A stretch of DNA of 64,000 nt from JAHEEL01 sp963715255 (GCA_963715255.1 CAVQRN010000006.1:1-64000), one strand, 5' to 3'. Numbered from the stretch's first letter, positions 1 through 10,460 are shown. A program made the numbers and translations. Notes: generated by a model from the letters alone, not told the origin.

Positions 1-1304
1 AACCGTCCGGGTTCGCCTTCATGCCCTTGTCCTGGCTACCGACCGTCGGGAATTGCTGATCAGTCTGCGATTGTGACGGGTCTGGGCGTCGTAGATCGTG
101 ACCGCCCAGAAGTCCTTGACCGGCACGTCCTTCGGCAGGTGCAGCTTGTAGGTCTTCGACCCGTCGACAGCCTTGTGCTTCGAGTGAGCGTGCCGATCGT
201 GTACGACGACCCGGTCCTGGCTTCGGCACACCCATGGCCGGCGACACGCAGATGCAGTTGTAGTGGTACCAGCGCCCGGGCGTCGAGCACCCGTGCGCCT
301 CGTTCTCGAAGAGACAGTTGTTGTCTGCATAGACGTTTAGCCAGTCGGCCGTGCTGTCCTGGTACGTGCGCTGGCCGAGTACCCGGCGGTAGAACGTGAT
401 TGCACCAGCCGCACGTTTCCGATCGCGCAGCGTCGGCGAGAATCTTCTTCATCCGCTCGTCCGGCTTGAAGGGTTGGCCCTTGACGATGCCGATCGCCGC
501 CATGCGGCCGGCGCGCTCCGGATCGAGGAAGCCGACGGCTTCGCCCGGGATGAGTTCGTTCAGTTTTTCGAAGTAGGTGTCGTCGTTCGGGACCACCGTG
601 TTCAGGTCGTCGCCGGAGACGTTCACGAACTCCATCGTGGGTGGGTTGTCTTCCGCCTTCGAGAGCGGATAGACCTTGAGGTGATCTCTGATGTTTCGGA
701 TGCGGCCTTGATGCCGTTCGTCAGATATCCGGCATGAACAGCCACACGCCGTACGACTTCGACTTGACGACGTAGTAGCCGTCTGGCACTTCACCCTTGT
801 AGTCGGGAGGCAGGATGACGTACTTGCCGCCCTTGCCCTTGTCCGGGCCGGCGACACCGAGGTCCTGCATATAGAGGAACGCCATGTCGTTGAGAATGCC
901 GAGCATGCCGGTCGGCAGGTCGACGACCGTCGGGCCGTCGGTGTCGAGAGCAAGGAAGCCGACGGCATACATTGTCGACGTGTTGCCGGTGAGCACGAGC
1001 GACGTGGAATCCATGAGCGTGTCCCAGATGCAGACCTGGTTGCTCGCTCTTCGCTCCGCGTTCAGCCTGGCTTTGTAGTCGGCCATGGACATGAGCGGGA
1101 TGAGTCGATGAACACCTCGACAGCGCGGTAGGTCGAGATAGTCGGTACACGGTGGTGACGTTGTTTTGTTTGATTTCCGCAGAACACCATCGAAGAATGA
1201 GCGTGATTTTGATTCTCCAGATGTCTCTGGAATCCGGGTCTGGAGTCGTGATCCATTCCGGGATCGGCGTCTGTCATCTTGAAGCTAGGAACCTTGTCGG
1301 ACAT
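1..1304 (-). pseudogene. DUF1254/DUF1214 family protein, frameshifted, cut by window edge
   Basis: Translation on the minus strand gives a DUF1254 N-terminal part (around 721-1092: WDTLMDSTSLVLTGNTST, FLYMQDLGV) and, in other frames, a DUF1214 C-terminal part (DGSKTYKLHLPKDVPVKDFW near 90-180). The start is an ATG at 1304 (MSDKVPSFKM) with a GGAG site six bases upstream. At least four frame changes are needed to join the pieces, and the last residues lie beyond base 1. Members of this family are often secreted or periplasmic proteins of unclear function; no signal peptide is obvious here. The coding content is well conserved in each frame, so either recent decay or sequencing indels could explain the breaks. 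The neighbouring minus-strand genes share the same state. Confidence 0.75.
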
Positions 1305-1364
1305 GGATATCTCCTCTCGAGCGCGAGTCGCAGATTCTGCTCACGCCGCGGGCGGTGTTGGGAC

Positions 1365-2738
1365 TTACTCATATGCGCCCCGAACGCCGGTTGGGCAATA
1401 CCCGAATCGGGTATGATCACGCTGGGACCTTCCGCACCCGGAGTGGGGGGAAAGGCCTCGGCGCCCCCTCCCGCGACAAACCGGTCGGCACGCTCTTCCG
1501 CTCAGGCAGTTCGCCCGGGCCACGGCCTCTTCGAGGAGCCACGATTGCACGTCAACGTCGCCGCAACGCCACGCAGGGCACCACTTCGCGGAATCGGTCG
1601 AGTTGCGATCGCATCTCGACCACGATCTGATCGGTACCGGCACCTGGACCTCCCGGATTCCCGCGAACGCCAAGCGAAAAGATACTCCGCCCATGTCGGT
1701 GTGCTGTAGACGAAGCGGACCGCGCCGTCGGCACCATGGTGGACACCGTCCGGCAGTTGCCGCGTGCCCAGAAGCTGGAGCAAGTCTCCAATCCGGCCGA
1801 GTGCTTCGACCGCCGTCGTCGGATCGTTGATAGCCGGCGACAGCGCCTTCAGTGCGATATCCACGAGGATTCGCAGGGCATAGGTCGGGTCCTGGCGGAA
1901 GGTGCGTTCATCACCGATCGCGACCCAATCGAAGAGTCGCGGCGTCGACCGAGATCGGCGTTTCCATAGACCCGGAACATCGTCGCTCCGGTGGCAACAA
2001 ATTCGCCCACTGCCGGGGCCATCTCCACTGCGATCCCGGCGTCGGTTGCCAGGGTCACGATGCCGTCGACATGGACCGCCTGGGCGACTCCTCCGCCGTC
2101 CGTGGGGTTCCCGACACGCTGCGAGGGCTCATCGGGGAGGTGTGAATCACTGGTCCGCTGGGGGTCGGGATGGGCCTCGTCGGGGAACATCCGCATTGAT
2201 GACCTTGCGTCCGAGCCGCCCGACATCTCCGGTGACCCTCCCCGACCGAATGGAACGGGTGACGCTGACGATCAATCCGAGGAAGAGCAGGATCGAGATC
2301 CCGACCGAGACCACGGACAACAGAACCGAATACTGGGGGACGTAGTCGCTGTCGCCCGGTGCGACCTCGGCCAAGATCAGCAGTGCATAGATGAACGTTG
2401 CAATGAACACGCCGAGAGCGACCTTCGTTGTGGGGTCCGTGGCGTCACCGACCTGGAGAAGTCGCGGCGTGTAGGTGCTCGAACCGAACTGGATCGCGAA
2501 CGTGAGGATCGAGAACACGAATCCGGTGAACACGAGCATCCCGGAGGCGATAGCCGAGAGCGTCGCCTGAGCCGAGCTTGCGCTGTAGACGAAGATCGGA
2601 TCGCTCGTCACCTGACGATCCACCCACGGCATGAAGACCAGACAAGATGATCGCAAGGATGGCGAAGACCATCGGGATGATCCACATGCTGGCGCGTGCC
2701 GTGCGCCGAAGATCGAACCGCTGTGCCCACGTCAACAA
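1365..2738 (-). pseudogene. DUF2254 membrane protein, frameshifted
   Basis: This is an integral membrane protein of the DUF2254 family, function unknown. The N-terminus (MLTWAQRFDLRRTARASMW then a hydrophobic segment) begins at a TTG at 2738 with GGGGAGG just upstream. The next frame carries two or three hydrophobic helices (FVYSASSAQATLSAIASGML and IATFIYALLILAEVAPG) and the family segment FAIQFGSSTYTPRLL. A third frame carries the family's C-terminal signature DIALKALSPAINDPTTAV near 1850. At least three frame changes break the reading frame. Total length would be about 450 residues, normal for the family. Family assignment is strong; intactness in the real genome is uncertain because frameshifts are so common in this part of the window. 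Confidence 0.75.
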
Positions 2739-2787
2739 GGACGCCTCCCCTCGATCGCCATCCCGCCCACGCCGTCCGCCGTTCTAC

Positions 2788-3942
2788 TCATCCTCGTCTA
2801 ACCTGGTCTGCCCGGATCGCCATCACCCTGAACTCGCACCGTTCTCTGTTGGTCTTGTAGTCATGGACTCGGCCGTAGATCTTGATGAACATCGCCACGA
2901 CCGGAGCCGAGAGCATCGCCCCCAGTACGCCGGCGAAGGCACCGCCGACGATCGTTGAACCGAAGCTCACGACTGGATTGAGATCGAGTTCCGATGCCGT
3001 CATCTGGTTCGGCAGCAGCGGCTGAACCACCATCTGCACAAACAGAATGACCGCCAGGATGATGACGGCGTCCGTCGTGCCGCCGGCTCCGAGCGCGATC
3101 AGCACGGCGATGTTCCCGAGATGTACGCACCCGATGTAGGGGACATACGACGTCACACAACGTCACCAAGGCGATCGTGAACGCCAATGGAACGCCGATC
3201 ACGAGCGCCGTGCCTCCGATGATGACAGCGGTCACGGCGCTGGTCGCCGTCAGAGCGTAGAAATAGCGACGGATCGACCACGTGGCATCGTCCACGACGC
3301 CTGCGCCGAGATCCGCCGGTGCCCCGAGGTGCGAGCCGAGCCATGTCGAAAACTGGCTCCAGTCGGCGAGTAGTGGTAGTACGAGGAGGAGGAGCGCCAC
3401 GCAGGTCTCCTGCGGTGAACGCACCGACGCTCGAGAACACGCTGCCAAGGGCCGAGCCGAGACGGTTGCCGCCGCCGGCGGCATCCTCAGCCCCGTCGGC
3501 CAGGCTCTGTCCCGAGCCGATGTCGATGCGAGTTGCAGATCCAGTCCCGGGCGGTTCGAGCCCTGCGGATAGCTCGCTCCTGATCTGGGGTGCCTGATCG
3601 ATCGATGCCCGTGACGGCGACGGCGACGGCACCGACGCCAACCACAATGAGGCCGACGGCACGATGCCCGCGGCGAGCTTGCGTGACATGTGGTTGGCAA
3701 GCTTGTCGACGAGAGGGACGAACAGCGTGCCAATGACCGCAGCCACAGTCAGCGGAATCACGCAGACCGGACAGGGCCGCTAGGCCCACATAGATGATGA
3801 CCGGACGTGCGACGATCCCGACGATCGCCCACGTGGGGAGCCCGAATCGGGTCAGCCCGTCGCGACCCGGGACGACCGCCGCCGGCGCCGCTTGGCTCTG
3901 CGAGTCGCCCTTGACCGATGTGCTATCTGTCTGGTCCACCAT
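2788..3942 (-). pseudogene. AI-2E family (PerM/YhhT-like) permease, frameshifted
   Basis: The C-terminal part in 2788-3156 reads as an AI-2E transporter family end: YVPYIG, then helices with LIALGAGGTTDAVIILAVIL and a region NPVVSFGSTIVGGAFAGVLG followed by LSAPVVAMFIKI. Upstream, other frames give a cytoplasmic N-terminal tail beginning MVDQTDSTSVKGD (ATG at 3942, GGGAG upstream) and the first helices (GLPTWAIVGIVARPVIIYVG; LTVAAVIGTLFVPLVDKLA). About 380 residues if joined, which is usual for this family of multi-pass membrane proteins; the transported substrate is not known from sequence. At least three frame changes are required. It is separated from the DUF2254 gene by about 50 bases and may share its transcript. 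Confidence 0.7.
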
Positions 3943-4075
3943 CTTGCTCCCATCTTCCACGAGCGAATCTCAAACTGGTTGTATACGCGGTCATACTGCA
4001 CCACTCTGAACGACCCATCATCACCCAAAACGGGTACTCTCAAGGCACGAGGACGACCGTTACTCCTCGCATCTC

Positions 4076-4261
4076 TTGAGGGGCGGATTCGCAGTCGTTC
4101 AGCTCTTGCCAAGCCACCTGACAAATGACGGCGTGGCGGAAGCCATGATCATCTCGCCGAACACCGTCAAGGCCTATCTGAAGAGTATCTACCGCAAGGT
4201 CGGCGCCACGAAACGCAGCGAAGCGGTGGAGAATGCCAGAGCTTTCGACCTCATCGACTAG
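4076..4261 (+). pseudogene. LuxR-type helix-turn-helix C-terminal fragment
   Basis: The last roughly 50 codons of a LuxR-family DNA-binding domain: LSSHLTN-like start, then ISPNTVKAYLKSIYRKVGAT and KRSEAVENARA, ending at TAG in 4259-4261. The nucleotide sequence is very close to the 3' end of the regulator at 4622-7315 (same NTxKAYLKSIYRK core and the same FIDxID-like end), so this is the truncated 3' end of a paralogue. There is no ATPase or TPR region upstream; the sequence runs directly into the 5' region of the permease gene on the other strand. It is probably non-functional. Confidence 0.7.
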
Positions 4262-4274
4262 GCGCTCTCCACGC

Positions 4275-4512
4275 TCTGACGCAGTGGGGGACGGCGGACT
4301 TCGCTCCCGCGAGTCCGCAGGGGGCTGCTCCGGAGCCGACACACTGCACGTTCCCAGCGCATCTGTCGCACGATCGCAGTGGGGACGCGGAACGCTCGCG
4401 AAGTCGCAGGGGCGTTCTAGCTGACACACCGCATGTTCCCAGCGCATCTGTCGCACGATCGCAGTGGGGGGACGCGGATTCGCCCCCGCGAATCCGCAGA
4501 GGGGCACGCCGC
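4275..4512. repeat. Hairpin-containing tandem repeat, about 2.5 units
   Basis: The stretch between the LuxR fragment and the next regulator consists of repeated units of roughly 90-100 bases. Each unit has a GC-rich hairpin (for example GCGGATTCG pairing with CGAATCCGC around 4475-4500) followed by a conserved string containing CCCAGCGCATCTGTCGCACG and ATCGCAGTGGGG. The conserved string occurs at about 4350-4385 and 4437-4471, and a third, slightly diverged copy lies at 7500-7610. No open reading frame of interest is present. The arrangement resembles a REP/BIME-like intergenic repeat, but that is inference. Confidence 0.7.
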
Positions 4513-4621
4513 TGTTCGAGACCTGCGACACCCGACAGCGTTAGTCTGAGGACATTGGAGTGGCCAGATCGCCCCCGTGTTTCATGGGCAACGGGCTCGC
4601 AATCGAGATGGAGCAACAGCC

Positions 4622-7315
4622 GTGGTCGATCGAAAACTCGTGTCGGCGAAGATTCAACGACCCGTCGTCGGATTGAACGCGATCGTGCGCTGTCCAGGCC
4701 GACCGATCTACTCGGCCGGGCCCCCGATCACCGGGTCACCCTCGTCACCGGGCCCGCCGGGTTCGGCAAGAGCTGGGTCGTCTCGGACTGGCTCGATTGG
4801 CACTCCGACTGGCACCAGAGTTGGCTCAACATCGACCCATACGACAGCGATCCGATCCGCCTCTGGCTCCACATCATCGAATCATTCCAACAATCGAGCT
4901 CGCCTCACACCGCCAATGCGGCACGCGAACGACGGCCGCCGGACGAGCTCACTTTCCCTGGTCGTCGACACCCTGGTGGCCGACCTCGCCCTCCGCGATG
5001 AACTCGAATGGTCGTCGTTCTCGACGATATTCATCACCTCGCCGGAGGTGAATCCCTGCTTCTCCGTCGCGGAGTTCCTCGCCCAACTCCCCGGGAATAC
5101 CCACGCCATCCTTGTCGGTCGGTTCGACCCTGAGTTACCGCTCGCGAAGTGGCGGCTGTCGGGGGGATCTCCTCGAGGTCCGAACGGCCGATCTCCGCTG
5201 CACCCTTGAGGAGACCGGACATTTGGTCACCGACACCCTGGGACTTGCGCTGCACACCCGGCGTCGTCGTGAGATTGCATGCTAAAACCATGGGGTGGAT
5301 CGCTGGTCTGCGGATGGCTGCGCTGGCGACCGCCCGGAACAGGGATATGAGTCGCAGCGTCGGTCAGATGCCGGCAGTCGCTAAACGCTCGATGGGGCGT
5401 ACGACGCTCTCGGCGACTACCTCGTTGAGGAAGTGCTCGGCGACCTGGACGAGTCGGATCGCAAGTTCCTGCTCGACACCTCCATCCTGCACGACCTGAA
5501 CGCCCCCGTCTGCAACGTGGTGTCGGGGAGGACCGACAGCGGCGAGCTGCTCGAAGGCTTTGTCCGCTCCGGATTGTTTACGAGCTCGTCTCGGTGGTGC
5601 CGACGCCTGGTACCGATACCACGATCTCTTTCGTGACGCGCCGGTTACTTTGCTCCGCCGAACGGCACCGCTCCACGAAGCAGAAATGCATCGGCGGGCA
5701 GCGTTGTGGTTCCACGACAACAACGACCCGGTGGCGGCGGTCGGCCACGCACTCGAGGTCGGCGAGACGGATCTTGCCGGGCAGCTGGCTCGTCGAGTCC
5801 AGCCGTCCACTCTCAGCGAGCTACCAGAACTCAACACTCCGGACCTTGTTCGAGCAAGTTGATGCGGCGTCACCCAAGCTACGACCGGCGGTTGCGGCAG
5901 CGTGGATGTTCCCAACCCTCTTCGGCGATGTCGGCGGTGATGAGATCGATCGTCTCCTCAACCTTGGCCGAGGCGCCCTTGCATCGATGACCGAGGAGGA
6001 AGAAGCCGCTGACGCCCACCTCTGGGGCCTTGTTCCGTACTTGTTCGCGAGGTATCCCGACGAACTCATCCGCGGCATCGACGCAACGATCGCCCACCGC
6101 ACCGGCGACTTCGACCTCGCCGTGGAGACGTTGGCAGCGCAGGGACCTGAGCCGAGCGAGAGCGGCTGGGTCAAGGTGCAGCCGGCGAGATGCTGATATT
6201 CCACGAGCAGTACTCAGACGGATTGAAGCTGGCAGAACAATGGCACAACTACTGCTTCTCGCCGCTCAATCCGGTCCTCGGCAACCAGGCCTATGCACTC
6301 GCCACGCAGGCATTTGCCAGTCTCGGCAGCGGCGACCTCGCCGCGGCCGAGGCGCTGTCCACACGCGCCGGCGACTTGATGAGGGACAGCGGGTTCGCCG
6401 ATGCCTTACAGTCGGCCGTCGCAGCAGTACCCCGTGCGTGGGCCGCATGGGAACGTGGTGATGTCGACACGGCGGAGGCCCATATCATCGAAGCCATCGA
6501 TCTCCTCGATCGGCTCGGGGAAGTCCCCCCGGGTGTGCTTGGTCGTGTTGTGCTGGCCGGTGCGCTGGCGTACCGCGGGAAGATGGAGGAGGCCAAACAA
6601 GTGCTCAACCGAGCAAGTCTGTCATCCGCCGGATCGGTTGTCGTCGGCTACTTCGCCGATCGGATTGCGGTGAACGGGCACGCCTCTCGCTGCTCACGGG
6701 TGATGTTGTCGGCGCCGAGGTCGTGCTCCCGAACTGGAGGGAGCGGATGGAGGAAGGAGCGACCACCATGACCGAGCATCTCATCCTTGCTCGAATGGCG
6801 ATCGCAGCCGGGGAGGAGGCCGAGGCGAGCGCTTGTTGCTCCCGATGAGAGATTCGAGATCACCACCGCACACCGCCTCGAACTCCACAAGCTTCAAGCC
6901 CACTTGGCGGTCCGTGAGGGTGCCGACGCGGTGGCTCTTGACGAGCTCATCTGCGGCAATGCGGATCGCCGCTTACACCGGTCACGTTCAACACTTTCGA
7001 CGCCCCGGTCTTCGGAGCGCTCCTGGCCAACGCCGCAGCTCTCAGTGGACATCGGTTGCGAGCAGATGTCGCTATTGCCGCCTGTCGGTCGCCGCCGGTG
7101 ACTCTGCCGCCGCGCTCGGTCGAGCCACTCACCAGCGTGAACTCGAGACGCTCCGCCTCCTGTCGAGTCACCTCACGTACAAGGGCATGGCCGACACGCT
7201 CTTCGTCTCCCCGAATACGATCAAGGCCTATCTCAAGAGCATCTACCGCAAACTCGGAGTCAGCAAACGCAGCGAAGCCGTGGCGAACGCCAGAGCCCTC
7301 GGCTTCATCGACTGA
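4622..7315 (+). pseudogene. LAL-type (MalT-like) LuxR transcriptional regulator, frameshifted
   Basis: A large ATP-dependent LuxR regulator spread over all three frames. The likely start is GTG at 4622 (VVDRKLVSAKIQRPVV, the typical LAL N-terminus) with GGAG about nine bases upstream. A Walker A motif GPAGFGKSW follows near 4757, a MalT winged-helix-like part (FLLDTSILHDL; YRYHDLFRD; HRRAALWFHDN) near 5460-5720, then TPR-like helices (5850-6660) and a C-terminal HTH (LSSHLTYKGMADTLFVSPNT, IKAYLKSIYRKLG) ending at TGA 7313-7315. Joined length would be about 890 residues, normal for LAL proteins. Six or more frame changes are needed. Such proteins sense a small molecule and activate nearby genes; the target here is unknown. 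Downstream lies a repeat copy and then the IS21 element. Confidence 0.75.
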
Positions 7316-7499
7316 CCGTGTGCTCTCCGTCCCCCACGCAGCCTCAATCCGTGGAGTCGTGGATCCGAATCTGCCCGGAGCCCTTGGTAGAGAAGGTTTC
7401 CCGTGGTTCCGCGGCAACACCGAGATCATGGCTGCACTGGGGGTGGCGAAGTCCGTCGGATGACGAGGAAATCCACCGATTCTCCACCGGGAGACCGTG

Positions 7500-7610
7500 G
7501 ATTGGGGCGCAGTTGGGGGACGCGGATTCGTCGCGAGTCCGCAGGGGGCTGCTCCGGAGCCGACACAACGCACGCTCCCAGCGCATCTGTTGCACAATCG
7601 CAGTTGGGGG
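7500..7610. repeat. Dispersed hairpin repeat, third copy
   Basis: This carries the same unit as at 4275-4512: a GCGGATTCG hairpin, then GCTGCTCCGGAGCCGACACA and the conserved string CCCAGCGCATCTGTTGCACA ending in GCAGTTGGGGG. The unit ends exactly where the left end of the IS21 element begins at 7611. Both the LuxR fragment at 4261 and the larger LuxR gene at 7315 are followed by this repeat, so the regulator end and the repeat appear to have been duplicated together. The 7316-7500 stretch before it holds no gene I can support. Confidence 0.65.
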
Positions 7611-7675
7611 TGTCGACGGCGGGTGAATACTGAGCATTTGGCGCCGGTCGAATACTGCGCGGTGTGTGTGGTTGG
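7611..7675 (+). repeat. IS21 left terminal repeats
   Basis: The outer motif TGTCGACGGCGGGTGAATAC starts at 7611, and an inner motif GGTCGAATACTGCGCGG follows at about 7646. Both resemble motifs at the right end in inverted orientation. In IS21 such repeats are binding sites for the IstA transposase. Confidence 0.7.
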
Positions 7676-7715
7676 CGGCGATCCTTGGATCCGATGCGGA
7701 TTTGAGGAGGAGAGG

Positions 7716-8943
7716 ATGTATCGGGTGCGGGATTGGGCTGAGGTTCATCGTTTGTTTGAGCGGGAGGGTTGGTCGAAGACGAAGATCGCCGGGTCGTTGG
7801 GGATGTCGCCGGAACACGGTGGATCGGCTGCTGGAGTCTGTCGGAGCCGCCTCGGTATGAGCGGCGGTCGGCGGGTTCGAAGCTGGATCCGTTCAGGGCG
7901 TCGATCCTGATGATGCTTGATACGGATGCGACAGCTGCCGGCGACGGTGATCATCGAGCGGCTGCGTCGTGAGGGCTATGGGGGTGGGATCACGATCTTG
8001 AAGGACTATCTGCGCTGAGGTGCGGCCGGTGTTTCTTCGGGCGAGGTCGTATCAGCGCACCAGCTATCTGCCTGGTGAGATCGGCCAGACCGATTGGTGG
8101 GATCTCCCGATCACCGTCCCGGTCGGTAGGGGCACGTCGCGGCCGGCGCATGGTGTGGTGACGACGCTGCCGCACTCGGCGGCGCATGCCGCGGTGTTCA
8201 CCTTCGCGAAGACCGTGGCTGATTTCACTCCGGCGTTCACAGGGACGATGGTGCGGTTGGGTGGCGCGCCGGAGAAGATGGCGGTGGATCGGGATGCGTC
8301 GATCGTGGTGCCGCATTCCCGTCCGGCCCGGCTCCACACGGAAGTGGCGGCGGTGTTTGGGGCGTTCCGGATCCGGCCGGTGATACTGGCGCCGAGGAGT
8401 CCGGAACCAAAGGGCAGGTCGAACGCACGATCCGGTATCTCGAGACGTCGTTCCTGCCACTCCGGACGTTCGACGGATCTGGCTGATCTCCAGGCCCAAC
8501 ACGACGACTGGGCCGCAACGAAGGCGTATCGGCGACATCACCGGCGTGTCGGCGCCAAGGTCGGCGACGCGTGGAGAGTCGAACAAGGGTTCCTGGCACC
8601 GATCCCGAACCCGTTGCCCGACACGCATCGACATACCGAGGTGCGGGTCACCAAGGACGGGTTCTGCCGGATCGGCGACGTCGACTATTCGGTGCCGCCG
8701 GGCCTGTCCGGCCGTCGTGTTCAGGCCAGGGTTTCACCGACCGAGGTGATCGTGTTCTGTGAGGGACGCCAGATCGCCCGCCACGTCCGCAGCTTCGTTC
8801 CTGCCGATGTCGTGTTGGACCCGAAACATGCCCGCCAGCTGCGACAAGCTCGTGAAGCACACCGGCGGCTCAACCGTCGTGACCCGGACATGCCGGCGGT
8901 CGATCTGGCCCGCTACGACACCCTTGCCGAGGCGATGCGATGA
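7716..8943 (+). pseudogene. istA: IS21-family transposase (IstA), frameshifted
   Basis: The start is ATG at 7716 (MYRVRDWAEVHRLFEREGWS), preceded by GAGGAGGAGA. The N-terminal helix-turn-helix (KTKIAGSLGMS) breaks frame near 7810. The catalytic core continues in another frame from about 8020 (YLPGEIGQTDWW holds the first Asp; KMAVDRDASIVV holds the second), breaks again near 8410 around the expected KGQVER segment, and ends with the family's C-terminal region (RVTKDGFCRIGDVDYSVPPG) at TGA 8941-8943. At about 400 residues it has normal length. It would cut and join the IS ends together with IstB. The three frame changes make this copy inactive as read. Confidence 0.8.
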
Positions 8944-8949
8944 GCAGCA

Positions 8950-9709
8950 GTGACTGCCGATGTGGCGTATCTCACCCGGGCGTTGAAGATGCCCCGGGCC
9001 CGTCAGAGTAGCGTCGTCGCTTGCCGACACCGCACGTGACGAGGGTTGGGACTACACCGAGTTCTTGGCCAAAGTGCTCTCAGAAGAGGTCGCGTCTCGT
9101 GAGACCCACGGCGGCGAGAACCGGGTCAGAGCGGCCCGGTTCCCCCAAACCAAGACCCTCGACGATTTCGATTTCACCCACCAGAGATCCGTGTCCCGCC
9201 AGCAGATCGCGCATCTCCACCAACTCGACTTCCTCCGCGAAGCCCACAACGTGATCTTCTTGGGCCCACCAGGCACCGGCAAGACACACCTGTCCATCGC
9301 ATTCGGCGTCCAAGCCGCGCGGCGCGGCTACCGCGTCGCGTTCGCCTCCGCAACCGAATGGGTCACCCGACTCGCCGACGCCCAACACGCCGGCCGACTC
9401 GGCGAAGAGCTCGAACGCCTCGGACGCATCCCGCTGATCATCGTCGACGAAGTCGGCTACATCCCATTCGACCCCGACGCCGCGTCGCTGTTCTACCAAC
9501 TCGTCTCGTCCCGCTACGAACAATCCAGCCTGATCGTGTCATCGAACAAGACGTTCTCCGCATGGGCCGAGATCTTCGGCGACGCCGTCGCCGTCGAAGC
9601 CATGGTCGACCGGCTCGTCCACCACTCCCACATCCTCACCCTCAAAGGCGACTCCTACCGGCTGAAAGACAAACACGACCAACTAGAAACCACCAATGAC
9701 AACCACTAG
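8950..9709 (+). CDS. istB: IS21-family helper ATPase (IstB), one apparent frameshift
   Basis: An AAA+ ATPase that selects the target and stimulates the IstA transposase. The likely start is GTG at 8950 (VTADVAYLTRALKMPRARQS), six bases after the istA stop. The frame changes by one near 9010, after which the protein is continuous: AEFLAKV-like region, Walker A FLGPPGTGKTH near 9265, Walker B PLIIVDEVGYIPFDP near 9430, and sensor region SLIVSSNK. The joined protein of about 250 residues is normal for IstB. It ends at TAG 9707-9709, about 50 bases before the right end of the element. Confidence 0.8.
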
Positions 9710-9762
9710 AACGCGCAGAATTCAACCGACGCAAACCGCGCAGTTTTCAACCGTCGTTGACA
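9700..9762 (-). repeat. IS21 right terminal repeats
   Basis: Read on the minus strand, the outer motif TGTCAACGACGGTTGAAAAC begins at 9762 and an inner motif GGTTGAATTCTGCGCG lies just inside. Both are inverted with respect to the left-end motifs at 7611-7675. Confidence 0.7.
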
Positions 9763-9767
9763 CCCGG

Positions 9768-10060
9768 TCAGAGCGATTTCGAAATCACACCGTGGCGAAC
9801 CCTCACGAGCAACGCGTGCGCAACACGTGCGTAGAAACCGTTACGTACCAAGGGTTTCAAGCGATCGCGTCGTTCGCGACAAAGCGTCGTTCTGGGAAAG
9901 ATCGTGTTCTCCCCGGTCGGAGCGCTTTCGGATTCGAACCCGCCCGATCTGGTGCAACACGTGCGCAACAGGTGCGCAGAAATCCTTACAGGTACAAGGG
10001 TTTCAAGCGATCGCGACGCTTTTCGTCAATTGCGACACGACGGTCGACGCTCGATGTCAC
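9768..10060. repeat. Two diverged ~145-bp tandem units with a hairpin
   Basis: The 380-base stretch between the IS and the next gene holds two related units. The best-conserved blocks are 9816-9872 and 9961-10018, about 145 bases apart and sharing roughly six of every seven bases; both contain GTGCGCAACA and CAAGGGTTTCAAGCGATCGC. Each block has a short stem, GAAACC(G/C)TT or GAAATCCTT pairing with AAGGGTTTC around a six-to-eight-base loop. No coding sequence is convincing. The repeats could be a recombinase or replication-type site or degraded IS flanks; I cannot decide. Confidence 0.55.
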
Positions 10061-10142
10061 CGTCCGTCGACGGGCCGCTCAAGTCCGCTTCACTCAATGG
10101 CGACACAGGGGGTGCCGCGGACGCCGTCAGGTGCTCAGAGCT

Positions 10143-10460
10143 TCACGTGCCCGGTAGCACCGAACACACGTGGAGGACTCGATCGACGAGGGGCATGATG
10201 CGCGGCAAGTACACCGTGGTGATGGCTTCAGCCTGGCGATGGACATCCAGCGCCGCTTCAGATTCCCATCGTTCCACCACGATGAACGTACCCGGGACCG
10301 TCTGAGATTCGAATGCTTCGAATCGCACGCATCCGGGTTCCGCTCGCGACATCACCACCTGCGTCGTCAACAACTCGCGCAGTTCCGGTAGGTCGGCGAG
10401 GTCCTTTGCCGTGAGAATCACGGTGAGATCAACCACTGTTTGGCTCCTCTCGGTCGGCAC
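10143..10460 (-). CDS. Antibiotic biosynthesis monooxygenase (ABM) domain protein
   Basis: A 105-residue single-domain protein with the ABM/YgiN dimeric ferredoxin-like fold pattern: a first strand VDLTVILTAKD, then LLTTQVVMSRAEPGCVRFEA, then VPGTFIVVERWESEAALDVH and a C-terminal helix. The ERW and EPGC segments are typical of the family, whose members include quinol monooxygenases and many uncharacterised small oxygenases. Length is normal. It is the only intact gene in the first 12 kb. It lies downstream of the crotonase and dehydrogenase genes on the same strand and may be co-transcribed with them (gaps of 64 and 129 bases). The substrate cannot be predicted. Confidence 0.8.
   Translation of the reverse strand: MPTERSQTVVDLTVILTAKDLADLPELRELLTTQVVMSRAEPGCVRFEAFESQTVPGTFIVVERWESEAALDVHRQAEAITTVYLPRIMPLVDRVLHVCSVLPGT

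Larger units (their letters stand above)
7611..9762 (+). mobile_element. IS21-family insertion sequence
   Basis: A 2152-bp element with two overlapping transposition genes in the order typical of IS21: a DDE transposase (IstA type) and an AAA+ helper (IstB type). The ends match as imperfect inverted repeats of about 25 bases. The left end starts TGTCGACGGCGGGTGAATAC at 7611. The right end, read on the minus strand from 9762, starts TGTCAACGACGGTTGAAAAC. Both ends have a second internal copy of the GGTYGAATNCTGCGCG motif, which fits the multiple terminal repeats known for IS21. I see no clear target-site duplication (GGGGG on the left, CCCGG on the right). IstA is frameshifted as read, so the copy may be inactive. 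Confidence 0.85.

Noticed and set aside
9920..9950. GGATTCGAACCCGCC resembles the T arm of a tRNA on the minus strand
   Set aside because: The flanking bases do not pair as a T stem or acceptor stem, and no anticodon arm is found.
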